Source: Gadus chalcogrammus
Taxonomy: Eukaryota; Chordata; Actinopteri; Gadiformes; Gadidae
Length of the DNA stretch: 64,000 nt
Assembly (NCBI RefSeq): GCF_026213295.1
Contig: NC_079420.1
Coordinates: 18,917,018 to 18,981,017, forward strand
Direction: 5' to 3'
The notes beneath the pieces are model-generated. The model did no database searches. It saw only the letters and a list, made by a program, of their open reading frames with translations, and was not told the origin of the DNA. The stretch's first letter is position 1. Each line of letters starts with the position of its first letter. Positions 1 to 19,792 of the stretch are shown one piece after another. The position numbers and the translations under genes are program-made.

Positions 1-1125
<1,125 letters not shown>

Positions 1126-1351
1126 CTTGGTGGTACTGAGCAAATCAATCGTGGCATTCATTTCCATTTTGAAATGAGTTGGATATGAGGGTGATTAAAA
1201 GAGGCCTGGAAAAAAGGAGCTAAATCCACCCTGGTTGAGTCCACCCATACAAAAACACGCTGCATTATTCCAGGGACTGCTAATCGACTTTTAGTATTTG
1301 TATATTTATTTATGAAATCAATAAAATTTAATCATTCACTGCTGCATATCT

Positions 1352-2580
<1,229 letters not shown>

Positions 2581-2774
2581 AACGCACTCACGCACCACAT
2601 GCCGCTGTGGCACATTAAGTGGCATTAAAGGCTCTTTGTGGCCGTCCAGCTCTGGGTTCTAAGGGGCCACAGTAGCGCTGCTTGGACAGTCTGTGAGGCT
2701 CTCCTCCTCGCCGCGGCTTCTGCATCCTCACCGCCGCTAATGCACTGGGCCCGCTATGACGACATGCTGGGAAG

Positions 2775-2913
<139 letters not shown>

Positions 2914-3115
2914 CCTCACGGAGAGTGACACTGTCCCTTCATCTGCATGTCCCTCCTTCTTTGCCACTCGCTTTCTATCCGTCTTTCTCTCTCTCTATGT
3001 CATTCTGTCTCTCGGCTTTCCTGTCTCTGTCTCTCCGTTTTCCTGTCTCTGACTCTCTATTTCTCGCTCCTCCTCTCTATCAGTCTCTCTCTCTCTGTCT
3101 ATCTCTCTCTCGCCC

Positions 3116-7414
<4,299 letters not shown>

Positions 7415-7485
<71 letters not shown>

Positions 7486-7534
7486 AGAGCGAGAGCGAGA
7501 GCGAGAGCGAGAGAGAGAGAGAGTGAGAGAGAGA
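7415..7534. repeat. Compound (AT)n-(GA)n microsatellite
   Basis: A 69-bp AT run (7415-7483) passes directly into GAGAGC/GAGA repeats to 7534. Confidence 0.95.
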
Positions 7535-7937
7535 CCTATTTTTGTTGAGGAAAGAATAGAGGTTGATAAACAGGCAAATGTAGTTTCTAAACTTTTTCAC
7601 TTCTTAATCTTTTACTAAAAGAAAACTTCCAATATCAGCATGAAATAAGATAAAAGTGTTGCAGAACAAATAGTTATGAAGGAAACACAAAACGGGAATC
7701 ACATGCCTTCACAGAAAGCTCCCAAAATGTTGTTAATGTTGTCCTAGCAGATATATTATTATATTATTATTATTATGATTATTATATAATTACAATGTTA
7801 TATTATTATCAGAAATCTGTTCTTCAACTCTAAACTCCTTCCGCAACTCCATCATCAACGTTCTTAAATACCAACATTTATGGACACTATGCAGGCTTAG
7901 AACCATTTTCTGCGGCCATTTTTCCATCATTAATAAT

Positions 7938-8520
7938 TAGGGATGTCCCGATACCACTTTTTCACTTCCGATATGGATACCGATACCGCAGCTTTGGCTA
8001 GCTGCCAATACCGATATCAGTCCGATACTTTATTTTACTCTTGAACAAACAATAATAATAACAAATATATATGGAAGCACTGTGTTCATTATTGCCAATA
8101 AGCCAAAAAACATTAAAACATCTCACTAAAGAAAAGTTGAAAGGAAAAGATTTGAACAGAGTTCAAAAGTAAGCAAACAATGTAAACATGCACACATTAA
8201 AAAACACATTGGAAACAGAAGAGTTAAACAAATAGATAAATGGTAAAAGTTTGAATACATTTGAGATAATGTATAGAATAGTTGAGCTGTTACAGCTCAA
8301 CTATTGGTTAAATCAAGAGTGTGCGCTTGGTTAAATCAAGTGTGCGCTTGTGCATGCGTCTGTGTCACTTGTAGGAACCAGGAAGTGTTATTGACGTTAT
8401 TCTTTCACATCTATCGAGATAAGCTCGCAAAATGATAAGGCTTGTACGGTTGGACTCCTTGGAGTCTCTTTCATATGGCCTATCGTTTGTGTGGATATCA
8501 TGACGTGAAAAAGATTGTTT
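7938..8520. mobile_element. Non-autonomous hAT-like DNA transposon remnant
   Basis: Begins ATTAGGGATGTCCCGATACC, the terminus of a family of teleost hAT-type elements, followed by GATA/CCGATA-rich subterminal sequence. No transposase is seen. Inside are a perfect palindrome (8277-8305, 14-bp arms with 1-nt spacer) and a tandem duplication of about 22 bp (8308-8350). The right terminus was not found, so the end is approximate. Confidence 0.6.
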
Positions 8521-8674
8521 GCGTTAGCATTTAGCTTCCACCGTAAGTATATCGGATACGTAAGAAGCAGCAAACCTCTTAAACGGGGGTCCCCACACCC
8601 AAACGCCCGATATATTCTTTAATGCTGTAAAAAATGCTCCTTTTTTGTCTTTTGAGGCAAATGCAAGTGTCCGT

Positions 8675-8677
8675 ACA

Positions 8678-8721
<44 letters not shown>

Positions 8722-8761
8722 TGCCCCCCCTCCCACACACACACACACACACACACACACA
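8675..8761. repeat. Two adjacent (CA)n runs
   Basis: CA runs at 8675-8716 and 8733-8761, separated by a C-rich spacer. Confidence 0.9.
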
Positions 8762-9401
8762 TAAAGGTCGACTTAGTCAAACACAGAGTTCTGCTTATTC
8801 ACCTAAAAACGATTGTCGGCCATTCAGTTGAATTGACCAGGCTTCCCCAGATAAGCAACATTCACTCGTCAACAGCGAGATGGGAAAGGAAAACTCCAGC
8901 CGTATTGGTGCAGGCAGAACTCAATCGTATTTGCACACAATGACTTGAATTGAAATGTAGTGCTATTGAAGGGCAAAGTGAGGGTATGTGTTGTGATTTT
9001 TCCGGGAAGCTGCTTCATGCCAGATTGCTCTGTAAGATCTCTCCTTGTCATGCAGGCTAGGGGCCTTGAATAATTTCCCCTCAATCTGACACCAGCTGGC
9101 TGTATCCATACACAAACAGCTTGTGTTTTTGATCTGAAGACGCTCCTTTGCATCCGTTGGGTACCAATGTAAAGAATGCAGCACTTGTTACCTGTTTCTT
9201 CATTCTAATCAGCTTGTATTGTTTTGAAACACGCACACTAAAATGCAAGCTCAATATTGCTTGTTATCATATGTCAGTTTTAAAGGTGGGGTAGTCTATT
9301 TAATTTTGAAGCATTGGTTGTCATATTTGTTGAAATTCTCTTTACATCCTGACAAATCGATAAATGAAATGCCCTGACAAAAAAAGCAGTAAAACATCTG
9401 A
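8762..9401. other. Unassigned intergenic sequence
   Basis: Unique, AT-moderate sequence. I see nothing codable in it. Confidence 0.4.
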
Positions 9402-10203
9402 GGCCCTATTTAAATGGTCTGAAACGCAAGTGAGGAGCGCCAAGCGCAAGTAGCTTTGTGGGCGGTTCTATGGCGATCAATGCGAAAATTACTCTTGCGC
9501 CCGGCGCAAATCTAAAAAGGGTTGGACTGAAGTAACCTAATTACCTGCAGGTAGGTGTGGTTTTGGCGTAACGTGCAATAAACCAATGAGAGTGCCAGCA
9601 TGGACTGTATTATGCGTTACGTGTTTAGTTTGTGTGTGTTTAAACAGATGGACGCACACACGCGCACCCGCATTCATTCATTCTTTTAAACACTCACTCG
9701 CGGTAAAACAATGTTATCGCACGATCAAATACTCATCAATCCTAAAAGTTATGGGCATGTACACGATGTCTGTGTCATGAAAATATGTGTTTGCTGTACG
9801 GTGTTTGCAGATGCATTGATTTTAAAGTACATCTTGTTCTTTCCCAAATAATTTACCAAGAATGTGTGGCTAGGTAGATGAGAGAAGCAAAGTGTATTGC
9901 ACAAGCAACATTATGCATGCGCCCTTAAAATAGCATCTGAACAACGCGCCGCTGACTTCAAACCAGGTATTTCCTGGTTTGTGGCGCAAGTGGTTTCTGA
10001 AACTGCAAAATAGCACCAGGGAACGTTTGCGCCAGAACACGCCTCCTCCTTTCGCCAAACAGCCCCTTGGGGCGCAAGATCATTCCCTAATTTACCGACG
10101 CGTGGCGCAGGAGGGAAAAGAACGCTCTGCGCCAATCGCAAACTAGCAACGACACATGCGCCAGTGAGAAAGTCAATTGCGCCGGATGCAAGATAGGGCC
10201 CCT
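9402..10203. mobile_element. Non-autonomous DNA transposon with GGCCCTAT termini and GCGCAA motifs
   Basis: Left end GGCCCTATTT and right end AGATAGGGCC are imperfect terminal inverted repeats about 800 bp apart. Subterminal parts on both sides are dense in GCGCAA/TTGCGC (for example 9449-9515 and 9967-10190), and an internal palindrome lies near 9958-9982. No transposase frame exists. The core (9540-9900) looks unlike the ends. I recognise the general type from fish genomes but do not assign a superfamily. Confidence 0.65.
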
Positions 10204-11260
10204 GGTGTCTATGGCTGTCATAGGCCTGGCATCAGACTTCTAATCAGTTAAGTCCGGCCGGATGAAATTAATGGATGGCTTACAAGTCTCTCACCCTACT
10301 GACCGATGCACTCATTACACTGGACTGGGGACTTTCACAAGGCTATTGCTAATGCTAGCGGGCTAGAAATGTGTTTAGCGGGAGTGACTTTGTATGGATT
10401 CCTAAAAATAAATCTAGCTTAAACTTGGTTCCAAAAATGTCCTACCCTTTCACCATTAAAGTTGAAATGGCTAAATTACATTCTTTCTACACCTTGGACC
10501 TTTTCTTATACACTCCTAACTGAACCTGTAACAATCACACAGAAATAGCAACATACAGAGCTGTTGTAAACTGCATCGAATTGTTGTAATAACTCCTTAT
10601 TAGTGAATTTGCGCACGAGGAGTTTATGTTTCACCGCGCGGTCCATGCTCCTCCACTCAGGAGTGTGAAGGCGCCGCGACACTGATACATTTGGGCCATT
10701 ACTTCAAGATGTTTGTCAAAGTTTCTCCTCGTCTGGTTCTATGAAACAGATGTACCCCCTTCCACCCCCAGCTCCTCACGAGGGTCCTGGGAGGCAGCCT
10801 CCTCTCATGTTTTCAGATGGATCCGATGTCACCATCTGGACTGACAAACAATTTGGGCCATCTGCTACTAAAGGTTTGGGAGGGGGGGGGGGGGGGGGGT
10901 GGAAGGAGATGAAGAAAGTCAGAAAAGAAAACAGATCCGCTCCTTATCCAGGTATACTGAGCGCTCGCTCTCGGTCTGCCTTCTGACTTCTTTGGTTGGG
11001 GAGGGTGCGGGGAGGGCTGAGGATGGGGTTGTACTCCCGCTCACGTGCCTATGGGTGGACCTGTATCCAAAAGGAACCTGACCTCACCATGGATGATTGT
11101 CTCCCATCATCCCACATAGAACATTAGACACGCCAAGGAACAGCTCTCAAGCATGACAAATCCCAAATGTCTGCAGTCTACCACGGGCAAGATGCCTAAC
11201 CACTATGCCAATGACATGAATGACAAATATGAATGACTTATCACTCAATCCTCCGTGAAT
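10204..11260. other. Unassigned intergenic sequence
   Basis: Unique sequence with a G-run near 10879-10900 and moderate CpG near 10610-10690. No gene is seen. Confidence 0.4.
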
Positions 11261-11284
11261 GGCTTTGTATGAAAGTGTCACAAA

Positions 11285-11360
11285 ATATGAAAGAGAAAGA
11301 GAGCAAGAGGGAGAACGAGAAAGAGAGGCGAGAGGGAAAGTAAGGGATAAAAACGGATAG
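11285..11360. repeat. GA-rich tract
   Basis: Imperfect GAGA purine repeat. Confidence 0.7.
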
Positions 11361-11597
11361 AGAGAAAGATGCAATGCCCCATTAGCCAACAAAGCACTTA
11401 TGATGGTAAAATAATCCTTGAGCAGATAGCTATCTGCTCGTCAGATATGAGGTTCAACAGCAGCTGGGGAGTGAAGGGCTCTGTGGTGGAGGTGGGCGGG
11501 GGGCTTTAGCCAAGGCAGATAACGGTGAAGTGGAGCGACCTCAAGACAGACCTCTGCCCTCGACATCTGTCAGCGGAACTGCTACTGTCTGTGCCAG

Positions 11598-11700
11598 AGA
11601 GAGAAGGGGGGAGGGAGAGCAAGAGAGAGCAAAAGAGGGAGAGAGAGCGAGAGTGCGAGAGATTGAGAGAGCGAGAGAGCGAGAGCAAGAGAGAGTGACA
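11598..11700. repeat. GA/GAGC-rich purine repeat
   Basis: AGAGAGCGAGAG-type imperfect repeat about 100 bp long. Confidence 0.8.
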
Positions 11701-12549
11701 AGGGTCTTTAATCCAGATTCCACTTGGGAACCTCCGGGCCTTGACCTTCCCCTCATCTGTCCAAGGCTGGTGGGACAGCAGGGGCGGTGGCAGGGATGCT
11801 GGGGTCGCGTTTCAACAAGTGCGTCGCCAGCCCGCCGTTCTGCTGACAGCCGTCGACATCATGAGGCGAGAGGCCCGATGAAGTCAGTGTCGGTAAAACA
11901 TATTTTTTCATTCACTTATCATAAATCTATGGCTGAGGGAGGGCAGGAGAAGCTCCCTGGTTCCCGGTGCAAGCCGATCACCACACCGTTAGCTCAGTCA
12001 CCGGAGTCTCGGGTTTGATTCCCCATGGATTCATTGAGGAGATTGTGAGGATGGCTGCCAAAGATTTTAATGTAGTCGTGTGTTTGTGTATTCATGCGTT
12101 TCTTTTTAAATGTGTGTGTATGTTTTTGACGCACATCCATTTATTTGGTATTGAAATGAATTCCTATAAAAAATAAGGAATTGATAGGTTATCCACCATG
12201 TAATCTTCCACTCCATGCATATCTGCCAATTCTCTTTACATCCAATCCGTACTGTGCTCATTGAGAGTTCGGTGCTGCTGGAAGGGTGCAGTTTGTTACC
12301 GGCACAGTATAAATGGTTAAACTAACTGTGAAATTAATATTAAAGTTAGACAGTATTCGTGGTGTTCCGTTTCAGAATGACGACCTGTGTCTGCTCGATC
12401 AGGGGAGGCTCTATCGATTCAATTCTAGTCCCAGTTGTAAGCCAGGGAGCCCACTTAGTTATCTAGAAACTGCCATTTTATACTGTGGGTCGCAACCCCA
12501 TGACTGCATGTTATCTGACCGTCAAGAAATTAAACCTGAGCATACGCGC
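11701..12549. other. Unassigned intergenic sequence
   Basis: Includes a tRNA-like B box (GGGTTTGATTCCCC, near 12010-12023), probably from a decayed SINE. No gene is seen. Confidence 0.4.
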
Positions 12550-12665
12550 GCACGTGTGTGTGTGTTCTGCATGTGTGTGTGTGTTCTGCATCTTTGTTCT
12601 GCATGTGTGTGCGTGTGTGTTCTGCATGTGTGTTCTGCATGTGCGTGCGTGCGTGCGGGCGCGTG
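12550..12665. repeat. Minisatellite of TGTGTGTTCTGCA-type units
   Basis: Five TTCTGCAT cores separated by GTGTGTG spacers of different length (12568-12640), ending in GTGC repeats. Confidence 0.75.
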
Positions 12666-14130
12666 TTAATGTGCTCTTGTGACCCTGTGTCGCCAGATGT
12701 GCTCTCTGAACCCAAAAATGTATCAAGACCAAAAAGAACGAACACACACCCCCAAACACACACCGGCAAAGAAGCGCACACACCCATCCAGGCCATGGTG
12801 CTTCATCAGCAGATGTATTATTTTAACTTCATTATTGATTAGGTTAAGGTCACAGTCATTAGAGACAGACACTCTCTCTCTCTACATCCCTCTACCTCTC
12901 TCTCACGTTCGCTTGTCCTCAGAAGCAGACTGGAGCGGGGCTGCTGGCGGCTGTCTGTACGACTCATATGTCTTTGGTATGAATATTTCAGGAACAAGTG
13001 AAGAAGAAGAACCATCCCTCCTCTGCCTCCTTAACCCCCTGCACGAATGCATGTGCATGTGCAGACGCTCATGCGACCACAGGAGAGGTGGAGGGGGGCG
13101 AGGGAGTGAACGGAGGTCGGTCTGGACAGCGCGTTGATTGCTGCGGGCGAGCTAGGATCAGACTCGAGTACACCCACTCGACTTCCCATCCGCCGGTGTG
13201 AAGCGACATAACAAGGGGCTGGGAGGATGCAACGAGAGAGAGGGACCGGCAGTAAGTCAAGGTTTTGAGCAAAAAGGGAAGCAGGAAGGTGAGGTAGAAA
13301 AAAAAGGCTGCCATGGAAACAGCTTCTTCCTGAGGCTGCGGGGCAGGGTGACTTGTGACGAGACGCGGTTATTCTCCGGTCTAGAACCACAACGCACTGC
13401 TGGTGGTACCCTTGAGCCCACGGCTCCTCCTCATCTCTCAGAAGGCATTTGAAACAGACGAGGATACAGAATAGTTTCATCAGAGTGGCCCCCTTTGTCC
13501 CCACTCAATGTGTTGCTCCCATATTTGCCACCTTTAAAATAGGCTGCCAAATCAATATTTGCCATGCCCTATCCTGTTTGCCGGGATTCAGGCAGTGTCT
13601 TGTTGTATCTTCATACACCCTCATTTGCTTCCCCTGCCTGCCCCGTTGCTTCTAGCTCACACAGGGTTGCGTATTGATGAGAGATTTACATAAACTACCT
13701 CGACAACTCCACTTGCCACCAAAATGCTAAATGGGACGATGTTTACCAACGCATCAGCATTGATACTTCACTTGGACCTCTGTAATGGAAGAGACGCTCA
13801 CACCTTCCTGTGGGTCTGCTCTTTGGAGTGTGACGTGTGTGAGCATGTGTTTGTGCTTGTGTTTGTGCGGACGTGTGTGTGTTGGAAGCAAGGTGTGTTT
13901 GTCATGTGTTGTCTAGATGACTGATGGGTTTTCTGGAAAGGGAGACTGAGTTAAAAAAGCGTTTTGGTGTTTCCTTCACAGCTGTCAGGAGATGGAGTAA
14001 TAACTGATTGCGGACGTCAATAGGGGGTCTGGCGGTTTCTTGTGCACGTCAAATAGATGTCGGTTGTTTTGTTTTGCACGTCAATAGCGGCCTGGGATTT
14101 TTTGTGCTACAGAGGCCAGGATAAAACTGC
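12666..14130. other. Unassigned intergenic sequence
   Basis: Mixed unique sequence. Three copies of a (G/C)ACGTCAA(A)TAG motif are spaced 32 bp apart (14012, 14044, 14076). No gene is seen. Confidence 0.4.
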
Positions 14131-14139
14131 TTTGTAATG

Positions 14140-14395
14140 CCTTTGTGTGTTTTTGTGTATTTGTGTGTGCGTGCATACGTGTGTGTTTGTGTGTTTGTGT
14201 AGGTGTGCACATACAGTTTGTGTATATGTGCCTGTGCGTTTATATGTGTGTGTGTTTGTGAACGTATCGATTGTATGTGTGCGTGTGCCCTTGTATGTGT
14301 ATATATGTGTGCGGTCGCATACCTGTGTCTGTCTGTGTGTGCTTGCGTGTACTTGCGTGCGTGTGTGCGTGCGTGCGTGCGTGTGTCCGTTTTCT
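14140..14395. repeat. Degenerate GT-rich repeat
   Basis: About 250 bp of decayed TGTG/TGCG, including a (GTGC)n patch at 14353-14385. It has no pure core, so it looks like an old expanded microsatellite. Confidence 0.75.
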
Positions 14396-17100
14396 ATGCC
14401 ATTCTTCATGTGTGTTTAAGCTGTCAAAAGGTAGGCCAAACATTTTGCTTCCTGGGCGCTGTAAAAATAAAATGACCGGACTGAAATCCGATCTGAAATC
14501 CCATGCACACCAACACAGAAGCAGACGCACCAACACACACAAAGGCTTGAGGTTTCCAGGGCCATTTTCAGTGGTAACCATGTGTTTTTGTGAAGTATAT
14601 TTCAACAAACACGTTTATCTATCAATAGGTACGGGCTCATTTGCATCCAATTAGGATGTTATAGTTGATATAAATTCTTGTTGCAACAGAATCGTTCCTG
14701 GTCAGTCATCACTAGACAATTAAACTACTATTCTGCCCCCCCATATCCCAGTGAGAACAGATCAACAGATTTCCCTGCCCCATATCGAATCCGCTAGTTA
14801 TTGCTTTATATATATTTTAGTAGTAAGAAGAAGAGAAAAAAAGCACATAACAACATTAAGCTTTCACCAGCCTCCCCTTGTACAGAATGTTAACGGGCGC
14901 TCCCCAGGACGCTGCCTGTGGAGAAACATATACAACCCCAGCATGTCCTACAGCGCTCACTGGCCTACATTCTGCTGCAGATTCCCCCCGTCAGCAGAAG
15001 CCGTCCTGGGCCTGGCCGCAGGTTGTTTGTTTCTCCACACTTCATGTCCCAAATCTCCCTTAAAAAATCCACAGTAGTGTACAAGCACAAACACATAAAA
15101 GCACATGCACATACACACACACACACACACACACACGGACATGCACACCTGTGTGCTCACATGCACACACAAACCCGCACACAAACACACATGACACGCC
15201 TATTTCCTTTTACGTGTGCACAAAGCGTTGCCTAATGTATCTCTCTTGTTGGCCCAGGAGCATTGTTGCCACTGAATTACTAATCAAACTGTCAGAATAA
15301 ACGTGTACGTGTTTGTGTTTGTGCGTGAGGAGGGAGAGAGCGATGGAGAGAGCGAGAGAGAGAGGGAGAAGAGGCTTTGGGGCTTGAGGAGGGGTCATTC
15401 AATTTTAATTTGAAATGGGATTTCTCTCTGACTGTCTGCTCAGCAAAACAATAGCACCAGCAAGAAAAAAATCCTTCAACTCAATTAGGCTTCCATGGTC
15501 TTTGAAAGATGGCTTAAAGAAAGAGATGGACAAGGGGGAAAAAAAGTATGCAGAAGAACAAGAACGAGCAAAATAGGAAACATGATTCCAATATTTCCCT
15601 TTTAACACAAAATCGATTGCATATTAGCTCCCCGGAATTGTGAGTAGTCGTCTAAGTTGAGTCGGCTATTCATCGACTGCAGAAGGCAATAGCCAAGTCA
15701 ATTATGACGTATTCAATCAGACATCAACCCTGATCCTGTTTACCTCTCTTCTTTCAAACTGGTGTATGGCAGCATATTGACACTGGGGATGTATGGAAAG
15801 CATCACCAGAGCCCATTGCTTGTTATAAGGACTCTCAGGTGAGTGAGTCACTGGTAACCGTGATTTGAAAAAGTGTAGGAGGAGCGCATGGTTGAAGTCA
15901 GGGAATTAGTTCAAATAAAGGCAGATGTAACAGGCAGATTCACACTGGAAGAGATAAACCAGGGGAGATGTACCTACACAGAAAACATCCCACTTACCCA
16001 CTGCCAGAAGGCATTTTGATGCATCCTTGGACTGTGTAATTGCACATTGGAATTACAATAATTAGCTTCCTATTTGTTCATTCTGAAAGACGATGTTAAG
16101 GCTATGCTTTTCTATAATATTTAACATGTATTTGAAATATTATTTTGACCAGCCTATCCTCTACTGAACGGTTGTCATTATTTTTGTTTGTCATGTGTTG
16201 GACGTTATGTTGGATGACTAATTAATTACTCTCCGAGGATCAATAATGGACCCATCAAGTCTGTCAAACAACATAAACCATTGCATATATGTGCATGCAT
16301 AAGCGTGTGTGTCTTAGTTCGAGTGAGAGCGAGAGCGAGAGCGCGAGAGAGAGAGAGTGTCCTTGAACCACGCCCTTAAACCAAACCTTGAGTGCTCATG
16401 ACAAGCTGGCCGGTGGTGATCAGGAGTGCTGTTCAGCATCACATTGGCGTGTGGCGGTGAGTGAGTCGGGCTGAATGAGGGGCCGTCACAGCCGGGAGAC
16501 AGCTCTATATGAGTGCATGCTGTTTACACAAAGGGGCTTTCTCCAGGCTTGGGTCTCATTCTGCCACGGGTTTGAAGCACCGCGTCCTTATAGCCTGCGG
16601 ATATCTGCAGGGCTACAAATAGCCTTGCCAAACTGCCAATGCCAATGCCAATCAGGGTCGATTTTTTTTTCGCGGTGTAAACACAGTTTAATCAACCCTT
16701 AGCATTTCATAACCTGCCGGTGACAGATGCCGTGCCTCACCGTGAGAGCCAGAGAGCGTAGCTAACATTCAGCCATTTGCTCCACTCAGGAGGGCCGGAA
16801 TCACATGACAAGCGCTGCGGAGTGGGAGCGAGGAGAGGAAGTGACACGAGTGTGGAGAAACAGGGGGGGGTGGGGGGGGGGGGGCCGTGGCTCGACAGGG
16901 CGCGGATAGAAGGCATGGCGGACGCCATGTAGGCCACCGAAGACGAAAGGAGAAACGCCACCGGAAGGATCCGAGGCAACAGGGAGGTCCAATCATATCG
17001 GGAAGTCCTGTCCCGCGTGGTGAGAGGGGTGTGGGGTGGGGCTGCTCACAGAGAGCAGGCTGTGTACATCGACAAGAAGTGAAAAAATATAAACGTAGAC
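14396..17100. other. Unassigned intergenic sequence
   Basis: Contains a short CA run (15112-15136), GA tracts (15330-15372, 16325-16358), a G-run (16862-16882) and otherwise unique DNA. The stretch 15600-16260 is low-complexity-free and AT-rich. No gene is seen. Confidence 0.4.
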
Positions 17101-17119
17101 GTGAGTGAGTGTGGGCACT

Positions 17120-17120
<1 letters not shown>

Positions 17121-17215
<95 letters not shown>
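17121..17215. repeat. (GT)n microsatellite, 95 bp
   Basis: Pure GT run, followed within 200 bp by (AC)n (17341-17367) and (AT)n (17379-17399). Confidence 0.96.
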
Positions 17216-17216
<1 letters not shown>

Positions 17217-17336
17217 ATCGAAACGGAGATTCCAAATACTACACAGAGAGGATATCTTCAGCCGTGCACAAGAGTAGCTGCCAGATAAGTGCCCACTCCG
17301 GCTGTCACAACCCACACCAGCAGTGTGGGCCGTAGA

Positions 17337-17369
<33 letters not shown>

Positions 17370-17654
17370 AGGCACGCAGATATATATATATATATATATG
17401 AACACATAGGCCTATCAAGCCACACACACACTCATGCAAATGCACATCACCACAAATCACACACTGGAAAACCTATGTAATGACTCACGCAACCCATTTC
17501 TGGTTCAGAGAGAGGCTAGATTGAGTTCCCCGTCCAAGTGTATCATTTAGAAATAAGGAAGACTGTGTAATTTTGTTTTTTTTTGGCCAGGATTTGTGTG
17601 GTGTGCAAATAGCAGAGCGGCAGAGAAAAGGAAATAATTAAATGGGAGATGAAT

Positions 17655-17875
17655 AGAAAAGAGAGGAGGAGAGTGGGGAGGAGGGAGGAGGAGAGTGGGG
17701 AGAAGAGAGGGGAGGAGGGAGGAGGAGAGAGGGGAGAAGGGAGGAGGAGAGAGGAGGAGAGAGGGGATAAGGGAGGAGGAGAGAGGGGAGGAAGGGAGGA
17801 TGAGAGAGGGGAGGAAGGGAGGATGAGAGAGGGGAGGAGAGAGGAGGAGAGAGGGGAGGCAGAGAGGAGGCGATG
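17655..17875. repeat. Polypurine GGAGA-type minisatellite
   Basis: About 220 bp of nearly uninterrupted purines on the + strand (GAGGAGAGAGGGGAGAAGGG-like units with a few T interruptions). Triplex (H-DNA) capable. The Glu/Arg open frame across it is an artefact. Confidence 0.85.
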
Positions 17876-18526
17876 CTCGCCCTAGCAGCCGTGGAGATGG
17901 TGGATCTCTACATAGCCTAGCATGGCGCTATGCTAGCGGCTCGGGGCTACTTGTGGAGGTGGTGTTGGCTGCAATCAATCCACAGACTCTATCTTTAGAG
18001 CGGCGCTATAAACATTCACAGCCCACTTTGTATAACAGCTGATCTTGGAAACTTCAGCAGCAAAAAGAGAAAAAGGTCAACGGCTATTGAATGTTGCTGA
18101 CCCAGTTCTGAAGATATACCGGTACTTGCCCCTCAGATATGCCATATATAATAAATAAAGACTGGTATTCATATATTCATATGAGTCATATTAATTACAT
18201 GTATTAATTTGATAATTTACTTCCACAACATTTTTGTGGCGTAGGCTGCACATGTCTCTCCATCATGAAAAATCACCAAAAAAAAACAACCAATATAATA
18301 ACTAACATTCAGATGCTCTTATGCCCATATCATTGTGATGTGATGTTGTGATGTTCAAGGCCTGTATTCACTTCACTGGGGATCCTAAATCTCGAAGGAT
18401 TAAACAACGTTTGAGGAACAGATGACAGCTCCAGTCCAACTGGTGAACGTGGAACGGAGAATATAAATAGTTGTTTTTTAGATGCACTTCCTGCATGAGC
18501 TGTGTTGTTAATGAGGCTTGTTCAAC

Positions 18527-18527
<1 letters not shown>
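17876..18527. other. Unassigned intergenic sequence
   Basis: Unique, no coding evidence. Confidence 0.4.

Positions 18528-18594
<67 letters not shown>
18528..18594. repeat. (GT)n microsatellite, 67 bp
   Basis: Pure GT run. Confidence 0.95.
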
Positions 18595-18597
<3 letters not shown>

Positions 18598-18953
18598 ATA
18601 AATAGTGCAAATATACATTTAAATGTCATTATACTGAATTATAATGAGCACATATAAAACAATGAAGAAGGTTGTTTGAGAACAATGTAGAAGCTCCAAG
18701 CTCCATGAGTTGGTCTCTACAGTCACACTCAAAATGTGAGGCCAATACTGAGTGTCTGCCAGGAAGCTCAAGGCTGCTCCCATTATCCCTCCTCAGTGCT
18801 GAAATGAGTCACACAAGAAAGCCGGCAAGCTGTAGAACACATGTATTTATGACAGACGGATGGTCGCACAGACAGATAGACGGACTGATGGACGTGCACA
18901 TAGACACGTATATGTACGTATGGGGGAACAGGCAGACGAACAGACAGATGCAC

Positions 18954-18981
18954 GTTTGTTTGTTTGTTTGTTTGTTTGTTT
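18954..18981. repeat. (GTTT)n microsatellite
   Basis: About seven GTTT units. Confidence 0.9.
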
Positions 18982-19792
18982 ATTATGTTATGTATCTTCA
19001 TTTTGAAGGATCCACCACCAGAGGGGGACAAACCGTTTGAACGCATACGAATTCGTGCACACTAATACGCTAATGTACTTTCTCCTGCTTCGTCGTTGAT
19101 ATTTTTAATAACTAGGTCGAGATGTTTGGGAACTGGCCACTACGGACTCTAGACTAGAGAAAGCCCTGGAGAAAATCAATATGAGAGCAAAAAAAACAAA
19201 AGCTGTCTAGATGAAGGAGAGCTGGAGTAGGCTTTAAAAAATATAAACAGAAAGATACAAATTACACATTTCAAAAAAATTAATATTCCAATACTGCATA
19301 ACAGTTTGAAATTATACAGAAGCAACATCTCAGATCTGTTTTTGCATGTTCAGTACGGTTCACATACAGCTATTAAAGATCAAATACCCACAATTACATC
19401 AGAAATGTAAATTAATTAAATAAACAATATAGTGTTGGTTCTCAAACAGAAAACTAGACACAGCTGATGTCACAACCTGAACTGGAGTGAAAGAGAAGAT
19501 GGACTTTAATGGTTCTCTAGCTCCATCAAGTGGAGGATATTGATGATACAACCATTTCGTGTGTGACTCATGCATTATGCATTCGTTACACAATGTTAAA
19601 TTCCAAGTTAGCATTTCGCCTTGAATGCTTTTGTCAGTATAATTGTTGCTACCCATAGGCTACTCTCATTACTTCTCATCTACGTCTTCATATGTAGGTA
19701 TCCCGAACATGTGCATTTGTATGTATTTTAAGTTTTGTTACACCAGGATTGATTTCATTTTAAACAAAGCTTTATAACAATAACGATAATAA

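Noticed and set aside
11980..12030. tRNA-like B box with a GTTAGCTCAGT segment
   Set aside because: No acceptor stem or full cloverleaf can be drawn; more likely a SINE remnant.
17649..17885. Glu/Arg/Gly-rich open frame
   Set aside because: Translation of the purine minisatellite.
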